DNA of 64,000 bases, from the NCBI RefSeq assembly GCF_007595705.1, contig NZ_NISY01000013.1, forward strand, positions 124,001-188,000, written 5' to 3'. Shown here piece after piece: positions 1 through 8,183 of the stretch. Position 1 is the first letter of the stretch, and each line of letters starts with the position of its first letter. The translations under genes and the position numbers were made by a program. Origin of the DNA: Streptomyces sp. SAJ15 (GTDB lineage Bacteria > Actinomycetota > Actinomycetes > Streptomycetales > Streptomycetaceae). Under the pieces are notes generated by a model. The model had not been told where the DNA came from and did no database searches. It worked only from the letters and a program-made list of their open reading frames with translations.

Positions 1-740
1 GCGCCGCCGACCTGATCACCCTGCGCGGCGCGCGCACCCTGGCCCGCTGCCAGGTCTGCCTCTACGCGGGCAGCCTGGTCCCCCGCGAGCTGCTCGCCGA
101 GTGCCCGCAGGACGCCCGGCTGGTCGACACCGCCCGGCTGACCCTCGACCAGATCGTCGAGGAGCTCGTCCAGGCCCACGCGGCCGGCCATGACGTCGCC
201 CGGCTGCACTCCGGCGACCCGTCCGTCTTCAGCGCCGTCGCCGAACAGATGCGCCGCCTGGACGCGGTGGGGATTCCGTACGAGGTGGTGCCGGGCGTCC
301 CCGCCTTCGCCGCGGCCGCGGCCGCCCTCAAGCGGGAGCTGACGGTACCCACCGTCGGCCAGACCGTCATCCTCTCCCGCATCGCCCAGCAGGCCACCCC
401 CATGCCCGACGGCGAGGACCTCGCGACGCTCGGCCGCAGCCGCGCGCTGCTGGTGCTGCACCTCGCCATCCGCTATGTCGACCGCGTGGTCGGCGAGCTG
501 CTGCCGCACTACGGTGCCGACTGCCCGGTCGCCGTCGTCGCCATGGCCAGCCGCCCCGACGAACTCGTCCTCCGCGGCACCCTCGCCGACATCGCCGACC
601 AGGTGAAGGCCGCCGGAGTGACCCGCACGGCGGTCATCATGGTGGGCCGCACGCTGGGCGCGGAGCAGTTCCGCGACAGCTACCTGTACTCGGCCGACCG
701 CACCCGCTGCGAGGTTCCCTCGGCCGGGACGAGCGGCTGA
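1..740 (+). CDS. cobM: Precorrin-4 C11-methyltransferase, 5'-truncated
   Basis: Transfers a methyl group from SAM to C-11 of precorrin-4 in the cytosolic corrin-ring pathway. The reading frame enters at base 3 and 245 residues remain. The visible N-terminus (ADLITLRGARTL, then YAGSLVP) and HSGDPSVFSA about 65 residues in are hallmarks of the CobM/CbiF branch of tetrapyrrole methylases. Family members are about 250-275 residues, so only the first ten or so residues, including the GxGPG loop, are missing beyond the window edge. Its neighbours (cbiD, cobK, cobIJ, cobH, cobG, cobN) belong to the same pathway. The open frame starting at base 249 is only an internal ATG of this gene. The function is close to certain; the true start is unseen. 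Confidence 0.95.
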   Translation, partial: AADLITLRGARTLARCQVCLYAGSLVPRELLAECPQDARLVDTARLTLDQIVEELVQAHAAGHDVARLHSGDPSVFSAVAEQMRRLDAVGIPYEVVPGVPAFAAAAAALKRELTVPTVGQTVILSRIAQQATPMPDGEDLATLGRSRALLVLHLAIRYVDRVVGELLPHYGADCPVAVVAMASRPDELVLRGTLADIADQVKAAGVTRTAVIMVGRTLGAEQFRDSYLYSADRTRCEVPSAGTSG

Positions 741-753
741 CGGCCTGCCGGGC

Positions 754-795
754 GGCGCGGCTGTCGCACGGCCGCGCCGAGGCCCGCCGGGCCTC
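754..795. terminator. Two tandem hairpins after cobM
   Basis: Two adjacent GC-rich inverted repeats lie just past the cobM stop: an 8-bp stem (754-761 with 771-778) and a 7-bp stem with a 3-base loop (779-785 with 789-795). They sit between convergent genes (cobM on plus, the DUF6131-like gene on minus), so a shared bidirectional terminator is the natural reading. There is no T-tract, which is usual in this GC range. Confidence 0.55.
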
Positions 796-852
796 GTGCC
801 GGGCCGCGGGGCCCGTCACCGGGTGTGCGTACCGGCACGTGTCGGCGGCTTG

Positions 853-1008
853 CTACCAGTAATGTCGACGCCCTCCCACCTCGCGCCCCATAGCCCCCAG
901 GATCCACAGGATCGCTCCGATGACGAGGAGGATGATCCCGATGGTCCAGAGGATGGAGAGGCCGGTCAGAAAGCCGATGATGAGGAGAATGACTCCTAGG
1001 ATGATCAT
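853..1008 (-). CDS. Small membrane protein, DUF6131-like
   Basis: A 51-residue protein consisting of two hydrophobic helices (MIILGVILLIIGFLTGL and TIGIILLVIGAILWILGAMG) separated by a short turn, with a basic tail GREVGGRRHYW. This is the pattern of the DUF6131 family, small actinobacterial membrane proteins of unknown function. I chose the ATG at 1008 because a GGAGACT ribosome-binding site precedes it and the protein then starts directly with the first helix; a longer frame to 1086 adds only polar residues. It is convergent with cobM and has no evident link to B12 synthesis. The family call is from recall; the two-helix topology is read from the sequence. Confidence 0.6.
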   Translation of the reverse strand: MIILGVILLIIGFLTGLSILWTIGIILLVIGAILWILGAMGREVGGRRHYW

Positions 1009-1203
1009 GGAGTCTCCGATCTCTTGAGGGGCCTCTTGAGAGGCCTCATCTCTCACTCTGACCCTCGGATGACCGCTACGCCACATTTGTTCGAGCCGCT
1101 CATGCTCCGGTCCGCGGGGAAGCGCTCTCCCCGCGATGCGTGGAGATCGTTCCGATCTTCCAGGGCTGTCTCTCCGACGCCCCCCCTCGCCGTTCGCGAC
1201 GGG

Positions 1204-2418
1204 TCATCGGGGGCCCCGTGCGTCCGCCCGTCCGACGATCGTCCCCGCTCGGTCGACGCAGATCACGTCGACGGCGACGGGGGCGCCGCGCAGCACCCCG
1301 AGGGCCGCGTCGCGGGCGGTGGCGGCGACGAGGTCGCCGAGGGGGACCCCGCGGGCGGCGCAGAGCTGCACCGTCTCCAGGCCGGTGTTGGCGGCGGCGA
1401 CGGCGGCGGCCAGCTCTTCGTCGGCGCCCCCTCGCCGCGCCAGCTCGGCGAGGAAGCCCTTGTCCACCTGCGAACGGGAGGAGTGCAGGTCCAGGTGGCC
1501 GGCGGCCAGCTTCGACAGCTTGGCGAACCCGCCGGCGATGGTCAGCCGGTCCACCGGGTGGCGGCGCAGGTACTTCAACACGGCCCCGGCGAAGTCGCCC
1601 ATGTCCAGCAGCGCGTCCTCGGGCAGCCCGTGCACGGCGACCGCGACCTTCTCGGAGGTCGAGCCGGTGCAGCCGGCCACATGCGTACGGCCCGCCGCGC
1701 GGGCCACGTCCACGCCGCGCCGGATGCTGTCGATCCACGCTGAGCAGGAGTACGGCACCACGATGCCCGTGGTGCCCAGGATGGACAGACCGCCCAGAAT
1801 GCCCAGCCGCGGGTTCCAGGTGGAGCGGGCGAGCTCCTCGCCGTGGTCCACCGAGATCTCCACCTCGACGTCCCCGCTGCCGCCGAGCCGGGCCGCGACC
1901 TCGGCGACATGGTCGCGGATCATCTGCCGCGGCACGGGGTTGACGGCGGGCTCCCCGACCGGCAGCGGGAGGCCGGGGCGGGTGACGGTGCCCACCCCGG
2001 GGCCGGCCCGGAAGACCACGCCGCTGCCCGGCGGCAGCGGCCGTACGGTGGACCGGACCAGGGCGCCGTGCGTCACGTCCGGGTCGTCGCCCGCGTCCTT
2101 GACGACGGCGGCCATCGCCTCGCGGCCGGCCGTGAGCCGCTCGGCGGCCAGGGCGAAGGCGGGCCGCTGCCCCTTCGGCAGGGTGATCGTCACCGGGTCG
2201 GGGAACTCCCCGCCCAGCAGGGCGGTGTAGGCGGCCGTCGTAGCCGCGGTCGCGCACGCGCCGGTGGTCCAGCCGTGCCGCAGCCCGGTCCGCTCCAACT
2301 GGGCGGTGCGACCACTGGCCGTCTGCGCCCCGTCGACCGTCTGCTTCCCGTCGACCGTCTTCGCCGCGTCGACCGTCTTCTCCGCGGGCGTGCCGGGCCC
2401 CGCGCTCGGCTCAGCCAC
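1204..2418 (-). CDS. cbiD: Cobalt-precorrin-5B C1-methyltransferase (CbiD)
   Basis: SAM-dependent C-1 methylation of the ring-contracted corrin intermediate, with loss of the two-carbon fragment. The core starts at LRHGWTTGACATAA, the signature N-terminus of CbiD, and continues through NPRLGILGGLSILGTTGIVVPYS and VAGCTGSTSEK. The GTG at 2418 gives 404 residues, longer than the usual 360-380, because about 40 extra N-terminal residues carry an imperfect repeat of a TVD-x-(A/G) unit (KTVDAAKTVDGKQTVDGAQT). No good ribosome-binding site precedes 2418, so the real start could lie inside this repeat. It is transcribed divergently from cobK, 110 bp away. CbiD belongs to the cobalt-early nomenclature but is common in actinomycetes that otherwise use Cob enzymes. 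Confidence 0.93.
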   Translation of the reverse strand: MAEPSAGPGTPAEKTVDAAKTVDGKQTVDGAQTASGRTAQLERTGLRHGWTTGACATAATTAAYTALLGGEFPDPVTITLPKGQRPAFALAAERLTAGREAMAAVVKDAGDDPDVTHGALVRSTVRPLPPGSGVVFRAGPGVGTVTRPGLPLPVGEPAVNPVPRQMIRDHVAEVAARLGGSGDVEVEISVDHGEELARSTWNPRLGILGGLSILGTTGIVVPYSCSAWIDSIRRGVDVARAAGRTHVAGCTGSTSEKVAVAVHGLPEDALLDMGDFAGAVLKYLRRHPVDRLTIAGGFAKLSKLAAGHLDLHSSRSQVDKGFLAELARRGGADEELAAAVAAANTGLETVQLCAARGVPLGDLVAATARDAALGVLRGAPVAVDVICVDRAGTIVGRADARGPR

Positions 2419-2528
2419 GGCGGCCGCCGCTCCGGCCGCCCGGCCCGTACGAGCGCCGACCCGGACGCGCCGCGGCGCCGGGGGCCGTGACAGGCTGCAC
2501 CCGGCGTACGCACCACGAAAGGGACCCG

Positions 2529-3314
2529 ATGAACGACCCCGAGCCCGAGGCGATCACGCGGACCGGCCGCGGCCGACACGTGCTCATCCTGGGCGGCACC
2601 ACCGAGGCGCGCCGGCTGGCGGCCGGGCTGGCGGCCGACCCGGCGCTGCGCGTCACCAGCTCGCTGGCCGGCCGGGTCGCCCAGCCACGGCTGCCGGCGG
2701 GGGAGGTGCGGATCGGCGGCTTCGGGGGCCCCGAGGGGTTGGCGCGCTGGCTGCGCGAGCACGAGGTGGACGCGCTCATCGACGCCACCCATCCTTTCGC
2801 CGACACGATCAGTTTCAACGCGGCCCGCGCGGCCGCAGAGGTCCATGTTCCCCTGCTGGCCCTGCGCCGTCCCGGCTGGGTGCCGGGAGCCGGGGACCGC
2901 TGGCACTCCGCGGCCTCCCAGGCCGAGGCCGCCGAGCTGCTGCCCGCGCTGGGCGAGCGGGTCTTCCTCACCACCGGACGCATGGGGCTCGCGGCCTTCG
3001 CGCACCTCACCGAGCAGTGGTTCCTGGTGCGTTCGGTGGACGCCCCCGAGGCCCCGCACCCGCCGCGGATGGAGGTGCTGCTGGAGCGGGGACCGTTCAC
3101 CGTCGAGGGCGAGGCCACGCTGCTGCGCCGCCATCGCATCGACGTCCTGGTCACCAAGGACAGCGGCGGCCAGGCCACCGCCGCCAAGCTCACCGCCGCG
3201 CGCGACGCCGGACTCCCGGTCGTGGTCGTCCGCCGCCCGCCCGTGCCGCAGGGTATCCCGGTCGCCCCCGACCCGACGGCAGCGACGTCCTGGCTCCGGC
3301 AGACGCTGGACTGA
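2529..3314 (+). CDS. cobK: Precorrin-6A reductase
   Basis: NAD(P)H-dependent reduction of the macrocycle of (cobalt-)precorrin-6A. 261 residues, normal for CobK/CbiJ. The Rossmann-like start HVLILGGTTEARRLAAGL, the DATHPFADTISFNA segment (residues about 84-97) and the closing VTKDSGGQATAAKL (residues about 210-223) are all diagnostic. The ATG at 2529 is supported by GAAAGGGA nine bases upstream and by the family's N-terminus; an in-frame start 42 bp upstream adds nothing family-like. It stands alone on the plus strand, convergent with cobIJ across a 272-bp gap (3315-3586) in which I see only a weak long-loop inverted repeat around GACCTCCGC. Confidence 0.94.
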   Translation: MNDPEPEAITRTGRGRHVLILGGTTEARRLAAGLAADPALRVTSSLAGRVAQPRLPAGEVRIGGFGGPEGLARWLREHEVDALIDATHPFADTISFNAARAAAEVHVPLLALRRPGWVPGAGDRWHSAASQAEAAELLPALGERVFLTTGRMGLAAFAHLTEQWFLVRSVDAPEAPHPPRMEVLLERGPFTVEGEATLLRRHRIDVLVTKDSGGQATAAKLTAARDAGLPVVVVRRPPVPQGIPVAPDPTAATSWLRQTLD

Positions 3315-3586
3315 ACCCCGCCGCCGACGGGGTCGGCAGACGCTCCGCACGGCAGCCCCGGTCGGCCCGTACGCAGCCCAGCGGCGACCTCCGCGGGCCG
3401 ACCGGCTCCCGCGCGAGGTACGCGCCTTAGCGGAGGTCGTTCCCGGCCCCGCGCGGTCGCCGCCAGGCGGTCGAGTGGGGCCACGGCCAGCCCCGCGGTG
3501 ACCGCCCGCGGGTCGGCCCCCCGCCGTTCGGTGTCTACCGGCGCTCCAGTGACCGTCTCGGCGGGTTCGGTGCCTCGGCGGTCGGC

Positions 3587-5122
3587 TCAGCGCTCCGGGT
3601 ACCGCCGCGGCGTCCAGACGATCTCCGTGCCATCGCCACGTCGGACCGCGCGGGTCTGCGACGAGCCGACGAGCAGGATGGTCCTCATGTCCACCTGGTC
3701 CGGGTCGAGATCGGCCAGCTGAACGATGCGGACGCTCTCCTCGGGGCCGCCGACGTCGCGGGCGACGACGACCGGGGTGTCGGGAGAGCGGTGCGCCAGC
3801 AGCAGCTCACGAGCCTTGCCCACCTGCCAGATCCGGCTGCGGGAGCCGGGGTTGTAGAGGGCCAGCACCAGGTCCGCCTCGGCGGCGGAGCGCAGCCGCT
3901 CCGCGATCACCTCCCACGGCTTGAGCCGGTCCGAGAGCGAGACGACCGCGTAGTCGTGGCCCAGCGGCGCGCCCGCGCGGGCGGCGGCCGCGTTGGCGGC
4001 GGTGAGGCCGGGCAGCACCCGCACCGGGACGTCCCGGTACTCGTCCTGGGAGGCGACCTCCAGCACGGCCGTGGCCATGGCGAAGACGCCCGGGTCGCCG
4101 CCGGAGACGACGGCCACCCGCCGCCCGCGCCGGGCCAGGTCGAGGGCGAACTCGGCGCGCTCCGCCTCGACCTTGTTGTCGGAGCCGTGCCGCCGCTGGC
4201 CGGGCCGTACCGGCACCCGGTCCAGATAGGTGGTGTAGCCGACGAGTTCCTCCGCGGCGGCCAGCGCGCCCCGGGTCTCCGGGGTGAGCCACAGCGGCCC
4301 CGCGGGGCCGGTGCCCACCACGACCACCTCGCCCCGCGCGGGGTCGCCGTCGGCCTGGTCCCGATCCTGGTCCGCGGTCGGCGCGGGGTTGGCGATCCGG
4401 CTCGGCAGCACCGCCACGGAGAAGTACGGCACCGACGCCGGGTCGGTCTCCGCGAGCGCGCCGGTGCGCTCGCCGCTCATCGTGGCGCGTTCCACGTACC
4501 GCGCCTCCGCCAGCCGGCCGGAGCGCTCCATGGCGCGGCGCACGGTGGGGAAGGTGCGGCCCAGCTTCATCACCACGGCCGCGTCGGTGCTGGCCAGACG
4601 GGCGGTCAGCTCCTCTTCGGGGAGCGTGCCCGGGAGGATCGTGAGCACCTCGTCGGCCTCCACCAGCGGGGTGCCCAACCGGGCCGCGGCGGCGCTGACC
4701 GAGGTGACGCCGGGGATCACCTCGGTCGGGTAGCGGTCGGCGAGCCGCTTGTGCATGTGCTGGTAGGAGCCGTAGAAGAACGGGTCGCCCTCGGAGATGA
4801 CCGCGACCGTGCGGCCGGCGTCCAGATGGGCCGCGAGCCGCGCCGCCGCCTCCTCGTAGAACTCGTCCAGCGCGCCCCGGTAGCCGCCCGGGTGGTCGGT
4901 GGTCTCGGTGGTGACCGGGTAGACCAACGCCTCCTCGACATGGTCGGGGCGGATGTGCGCGGCGGCGATGGAGCGGGCGATGCTGCGCCCGTGCCGGGCG
5001 CTGTGGTACGCGATGACGTCGGCCTCCGCGATGACCTGGACCGCCCGTACGGTCATCAGCGACGGGTCGCCGGGACCCAGCCCCACCCCGTAGAGCCGGC
5101 CGGTGGTCTGCTGCTCGCTCAC
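3587..5122 (-). CDS. cobIJ: Fused precorrin-2 C20- / precorrin-3B C17-methyltransferase
   Basis: Two tetrapyrrole methylases in one 511-residue chain. The N-terminal half (about 1-245) is CobI: LYGVGLGPGDPSLMTVRAV, SEGDPFFYGSYQHM, VIPGVTSVSAAAA. After a short acidic linker rich in D and P comes CobJ (about 262-511): VVVVGTGPAGPLWLTPET, VVSGGDPGVFAMA, LPGLTAANAAAARAGAPLGHD, ending in an SSQTR motif. This fusion is standard in mycobacteria and streptomycetes. The GTG at 5122 overlaps the cobH stop as GTGA, so translation is coupled in the order cobG-cobH-cobIJ. Longer in-frame extensions toward 5461 run into cobH and are shadow. Confidence 0.95.
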   Translation of the reverse strand: MSEQQTTGRLYGVGLGPGDPSLMTVRAVQVIAEADVIAYHSARHGRSIARSIAAAHIRPDHVEEALVYPVTTETTDHPGGYRGALDEFYEEAAARLAAHLDAGRTVAVISEGDPFFYGSYQHMHKRLADRYPTEVIPGVTSVSAAAARLGTPLVEADEVLTILPGTLPEEELTARLASTDAAVVMKLGRTFPTVRRAMERSGRLAEARYVERATMSGERTGALAETDPASVPYFSVAVLPSRIANPAPTADQDRDQADGDPARGEVVVVGTGPAGPLWLTPETRGALAAAEELVGYTTYLDRVPVRPGQRRHGSDNKVEAERAEFALDLARRGRRVAVVSGGDPGVFAMATAVLEVASQDEYRDVPVRVLPGLTAANAAAARAGAPLGHDYAVVSLSDRLKPWEVIAERLRSAAEADLVLALYNPGSRSRIWQVGKARELLLAHRSPDTPVVVARDVGGPEESVRIVQLADLDPDQVDMRTILLVGSSQTRAVRRGDGTEIVWTPRRYPER

Positions 5123-5778
5123 TCTTCCTCGCTCGCAATCGCGTTGATCGCGGCCGCGGCCATGGCGCTGCCGCCGCGCCGGCCCCGTACCACCAGATAA
5201 TCGAGCCCCAACGGGCTGTCGGCCAAGGCGTCCTTGGACTCGGCGGCGCCGATGAAGCCGACGGGTATCCCGATGACCGCCGCCGGGCGCGGCGCGCCCT
5301 CGGCGACCATCTCCAGCAGTCGGAAGAGGGCGGTGGGCGCGTTGCCGACCGCGACGACGGCCCCCTCCATGCGGTCCCGCCACAGCTCCAGCGCGGCCGC
5401 GCTGCGCGTGGTGCCCAGCTCGGCGGCGAGCGCCGGCACGGACGGGTCCGAGAGCGTGCACACCACCTCGTTGTCGGCGGGCAGCCGCTTGCGGGTCACC
5501 CCGCTGGCCACCATCCGCGCGTCGCAGAGGATGGGCGCGCCGGCGCGCAGCGCGGCCCGGGCACGGGAGACCACCTCGGGGGAGTGGGCGAGGTCCTTCA
5601 CCAGGTCGACCATGCCGCAGGCGTGGATCATCCGCACCGCGACCTGGCTGACGTCGGCGGGGAGCCCACCGAGATCCGCCTCGGCGCGGATGGTGGCAAA
5701 GGACTGGCGGTAGATCTCCGCGCCGTCCTTCTCGTAGTCGAACACTGTGTCCTCGATCGTTTCGGTCATCTCGGTCAT
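5119..5778 (-). CDS. cobH: Precorrin-8X methylmutase
   Basis: Moves the C-11 methyl to C-12, converting precorrin-8x to hydrogenobyrinate. 219 residues, the usual length. Recognised from the SFATIRAEADL segment (about 26-36), the VAVRMIHACGMVD segment with the catalytic-type His (about 46-58), CDARMVASGVTRKRLP (about 84-99) and the C-terminal VIGIPVGFIGAAESK (about 169-183). The ATG at 5778 overlaps the cobG stop (ATGA) and its own stop overlaps the cobIJ GTG, so the three genes form one tightly coupled minus-strand transcript that starts upstream of cobG near 7.9 kb. Confidence 0.95.
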   Translation of the reverse strand: MTEMTETIEDTVFDYEKDGAEIYRQSFATIRAEADLGGLPADVSQVAVRMIHACGMVDLVKDLAHSPEVVSRARAALRAGAPILCDARMVASGVTRKRLPADNEVVCTLSDPSVPALAAELGTTRSAAALELWRDRMEGAVVAVGNAPTALFRLLEMVAEGAPRPAAVIGIPVGFIGAAESKDALADSPLGLDYLVVRGRRGGSAMAAAAINAIASEEE

Positions 5779-7904
5779 GCCATTCCGCGCGCCGCCGCCA
5801 CCGCGTCGGCGACCTCGTCCGCCGTCACGGTCACGGTCTCTGTCGCTCCCGCTCTCGCTCCCGCGGCTGTCCCAGCCGCCGGTGCTCCCGGTACCGCCGG
5901 ACCCGGCCGACCCGCGGCCGCCGTCGGAGCCGACGGACTCCGCCGGTCCGCGGGCGCCCCCGCGGGGGCGCGGTCGTGGCCCGCCCGGTCGCGCGGTGTG
6001 TCCGGCGGTCCTCCTGGCCCGGGGGCCGGGGTGTTGCCCGGGTCCGGCCGGGAGGTTGTCGACCGGGGTGTGCCGTGCGGCTGCTGGTGGACCGGGGGGC
6101 CCGGCGGTGCGACGGTCGGTTCCACCGGGGCGCGGGGTGTGTCCGGCGGTCCTGCCGGCGCGCGAGCGGGGGCGTTCCCCGGGGCACGCCGGGCGGTTGC
6201 CGGCCGGATGGCCGCGCCGTGGCCCCGCTCGTTGATCGGAGACCCCGGCGGCAAGGCGACCGGCTCCGCCGTGGCACGCGCGGTGTCCGGTGGCCCTCCC
6301 GCTGCACCGCGCGTCGCCGACCGGGCGTCATCCACCGCCCGGTTCACCAACGCCGCCCCGCCTCGGTCCGCGGGTTGGCGCGGTTTTGGGGCCTCTGAGG
6401 GTTGGTTTGATGCGGCTTCGGGGTCGCCCGGTGCGTTGTTGGGTTCGTCGAGTGCGTCCGCCGGTCGGCCCGGCGCGTCCGCAGGTGGGCCCGGTGCCTC
6501 CGCGAGCTGGCCCGGCGCGTCCGCCGGCTGGTGCGGCGCGGCGGTGGGTTCGTGTGGTGTGGCCGTGGGCTGGCGCCGTGTCTCCGCGGGTTCGCGCGGT
6601 ACGTCCGCTCGCTCGTGCGGGGCGTTCGCCGGGGCCGCCGGCAGGTCCCAGACGGATACCCGGTAGCCGCTCCCGGTGGCCAGCACGTCCACCCAGCGGC
6701 CGGCGGCCGGGTGACCGCAGCGGCGCTCGCAGCCCGACCAGTAGACCGGTAGCGCGTCGAGCGCGGAGCCGCGCGCCGTCCGGGCGGCCTGAGCCGCGTC
6801 CGCGCGGACGTCGGCCAGCGACTTGGCACAGCCGGGGCGGCCCGTGCAGGCGCCGACGCCCAGCCACGGCGAGTCTCCCGCGGTGACGAGTCCGGCGTCG
6901 GCCAGCTCCCCGAGTCGGGCGGCGGCGACGCCGGCGCGGAGGCCGGGCAGCAGCACCCCGCGCCACGGCGTCACGCGCAGCTCGTCCGCCCCGTCCCGGC
7001 CCGCCACGTCGGCCAGCAGCCGCCACTGCGCGGTGGTCAGCCGGCCGAGCGGCGCCAGTACGGACAGCGCGTGGTGGCCGTCCGGCCCCTCGACCAGGCC
7101 GGGAGCGGGCGGGGCGCCGGGCGGGCGCGCGGGCGACGGCGGTGCGGCGGGCTCACCCGGCTCCAGGCCCGCCTCCACGAGCCTCCGCGCCACCCGCCGC
7201 GCCGACAGGGCGTGGGGGGCGGGGAGTTCCCGCACCCGCCAGGCGCGCGTGCCGCTCTCCGCCACCGCCGCGAGGAACTCCCGCGCCGCCAGCACGGCGG
7301 CGCGCGGCGCGTCCTCGGCCGGCACGGGCAGCCCCACGGGGTCGGCGCCCAGGCACAGCAGGGCGCCGCTGCTCGGCGTTGCGATCAATGTCACATCGCC
7401 CCCGAGGGCCGCCACATCACCGCGTCCGTCGTCGAGTGCGAACAGGAATCGCCCGGAAAGTCCGGCGGTGTCCGCGTGTTCGCGCAGCAGTGCGTCGAGT
7501 CGCCGTGCCCAGCTCTGGACGTCGGCGAAGCCCAGGCCGTCCAGCCCGCACAGCGGCGAGGCGACCACGTTGCGCGCCCGCTCGTGCCGGTCCGACGGCA
7601 ACAGCCCGGCGGCCCGCAGCCGCTCGGCGAGCTCGCCGCCGCAGTCGGCGGCCAGTCCGCGCAGCTGTACGTTGCCGCGCGAGGTGATGTCCAGCTGTGC
7701 GTCCCCGAGCTCCTCGGCGGCGGTCGCCAGCGAGTGTGCCTGATGGGCCGTCAGGAGTCCGGCGGGCAGGCGGATCCGGGCCAGCGCGCCGTCGTCGGCC
7801 GCGTGCAGACGCAGTGCGCCGGGGCAGGCGTCGGCGCGCCCGCGCACGGGCGGCTCGACCCCTGTCGGGGCGGTTGCGGGGGAGAGCGGCATGGCGGCGA
7901 GCAT
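5775..7904 (-). CDS. cobG: Precorrin-3B synthase with a ~260-residue low-complexity insert
   Basis: Oxygen-dependent monooxygenase that makes precorrin-3B, a nitrite/sulfite-reductase-like iron-sulfur protein. The core (about residues 10-425) has two ferredoxin-like halves and the cluster cysteines GACTGRPGCAKSL and SGCERRCGHP. CobG is normally about 400-450 residues; this frame is 709. The excess is a Pro/Ala/Thr-rich segment (about 425-685) between the catalytic core and a conserved-looking tail, TADEVADAVAAARG. It contains short (D/E)APG-x-PA units and a longer unit of about 47 residues starting GPPDTxR. The frame is intact throughout. The start is 7904 or the ATG at 7892. First gene of the cobG-cobH-cobIJ transcript, divergent from the riboswitch-cobN unit. 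Confidence 0.88.
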   Translation of the reverse strand: MLAAMPLSPATAPTGVEPPVRGRADACPGALRLHAADDGALARIRLPAGLLTAHQAHSLATAAEELGDAQLDITSRGNVQLRGLAADCGGELAERLRAAGLLPSDRHERARNVVASPLCGLDGLGFADVQSWARRLDALLREHADTAGLSGRFLFALDDGRGDVAALGGDVTLIATPSSGALLCLGADPVGLPVPAEDAPRAAVLAAREFLAAVAESGTRAWRVRELPAPHALSARRVARRLVEAGLEPGEPAAPPSPARPPGAPPAPGLVEGPDGHHALSVLAPLGRLTTAQWRLLADVAGRDGADELRVTPWRGVLLPGLRAGVAAARLGELADAGLVTAGDSPWLGVGACTGRPGCAKSLADVRADAAQAARTARGSALDALPVYWSGCERRCGHPAAGRWVDVLATGSGYRVSVWDLPAAPANAPHERADVPREPAETRRQPTATPHEPTAAPHQPADAPGQLAEAPGPPADAPGRPADALDEPNNAPGDPEAASNQPSEAPKPRQPADRGGAALVNRAVDDARSATRGAAGGPPDTARATAEPVALPPGSPINERGHGAAIRPATARRAPGNAPARAPAGPPDTPRAPVEPTVAPPGPPVHQQPHGTPRSTTSRPDPGNTPAPGPGGPPDTPRDRAGHDRAPAGAPADRRSPSAPTAAAGRPGPAVPGAPAAGTAAGARAGATETVTVTADEVADAVAAARGMA
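5847..6630 (-). repeat. Low-complexity Pro/Ala-rich repeat insert in cobG
   Basis: The segment codes for the extra ~260 residues of CobG. It first has heptad-like units with the pattern (D/E)APG-x-PA, about ten in a row, then two to three copies of a unit of about 47 residues that begins G-P-P-D-T and includes P-G-N-x-P-A. In the DNA this appears as recurring G-rich blocks on the plus strand. Boundaries are approximate. Confidence 0.75.
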
Positions 7905-7997
7905 ACCGACGACCTCGGCTGATGCCCTCCCCTCGGCCCGTCCGGCGGCTACCTCGCGCGAGCTCGCCCTTGCCCAGGGTTGATCTCCTCCCCGTAC

Positions 7998-8140
7998 TAT
8001 GCCTCTCGGTGGACCTGCTCCGGTCCGCCACCGCCAGCGACGGCGTCAGGGGAGGAAGCCGGTGTGAATCCGGCGCGGTCCCGCCACTGTCAGCGCGGCG
8101 GCCCACCGGCCGTCGCGTGAGCCAGGAACTCCCGCCGTCC
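7998..8140 (+). promoter_or_regulatory. Cobalamin riboswitch
   Basis: Adenosylcobalamin-sensing leader RNA. The conserved core is visible: GGAGGAAGCCGGTGTGAATC at 8052-8071 followed by CGGCGCGGTCCCGCCACTGT, then the B12 box GAGCCAGGAACTCCCGCC around 8118-8135. Upstream paired segments begin near ACTATGCCTCTCGGTGG. A short stem (CGGGG at 8150-8154, CCCCG at 8161-8165) abuts the GAGGAAGG ribosome-binding site of the ORF at 8184, which would suit translational control; that last step is inference. It points at the ORF at 8184 and cobN. Confidence 0.93.
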
Positions 8141-8183
8141 TCAACCGCCCGGGGCGCGGACCCCGAGGAAGGCTTGCCGCAGC

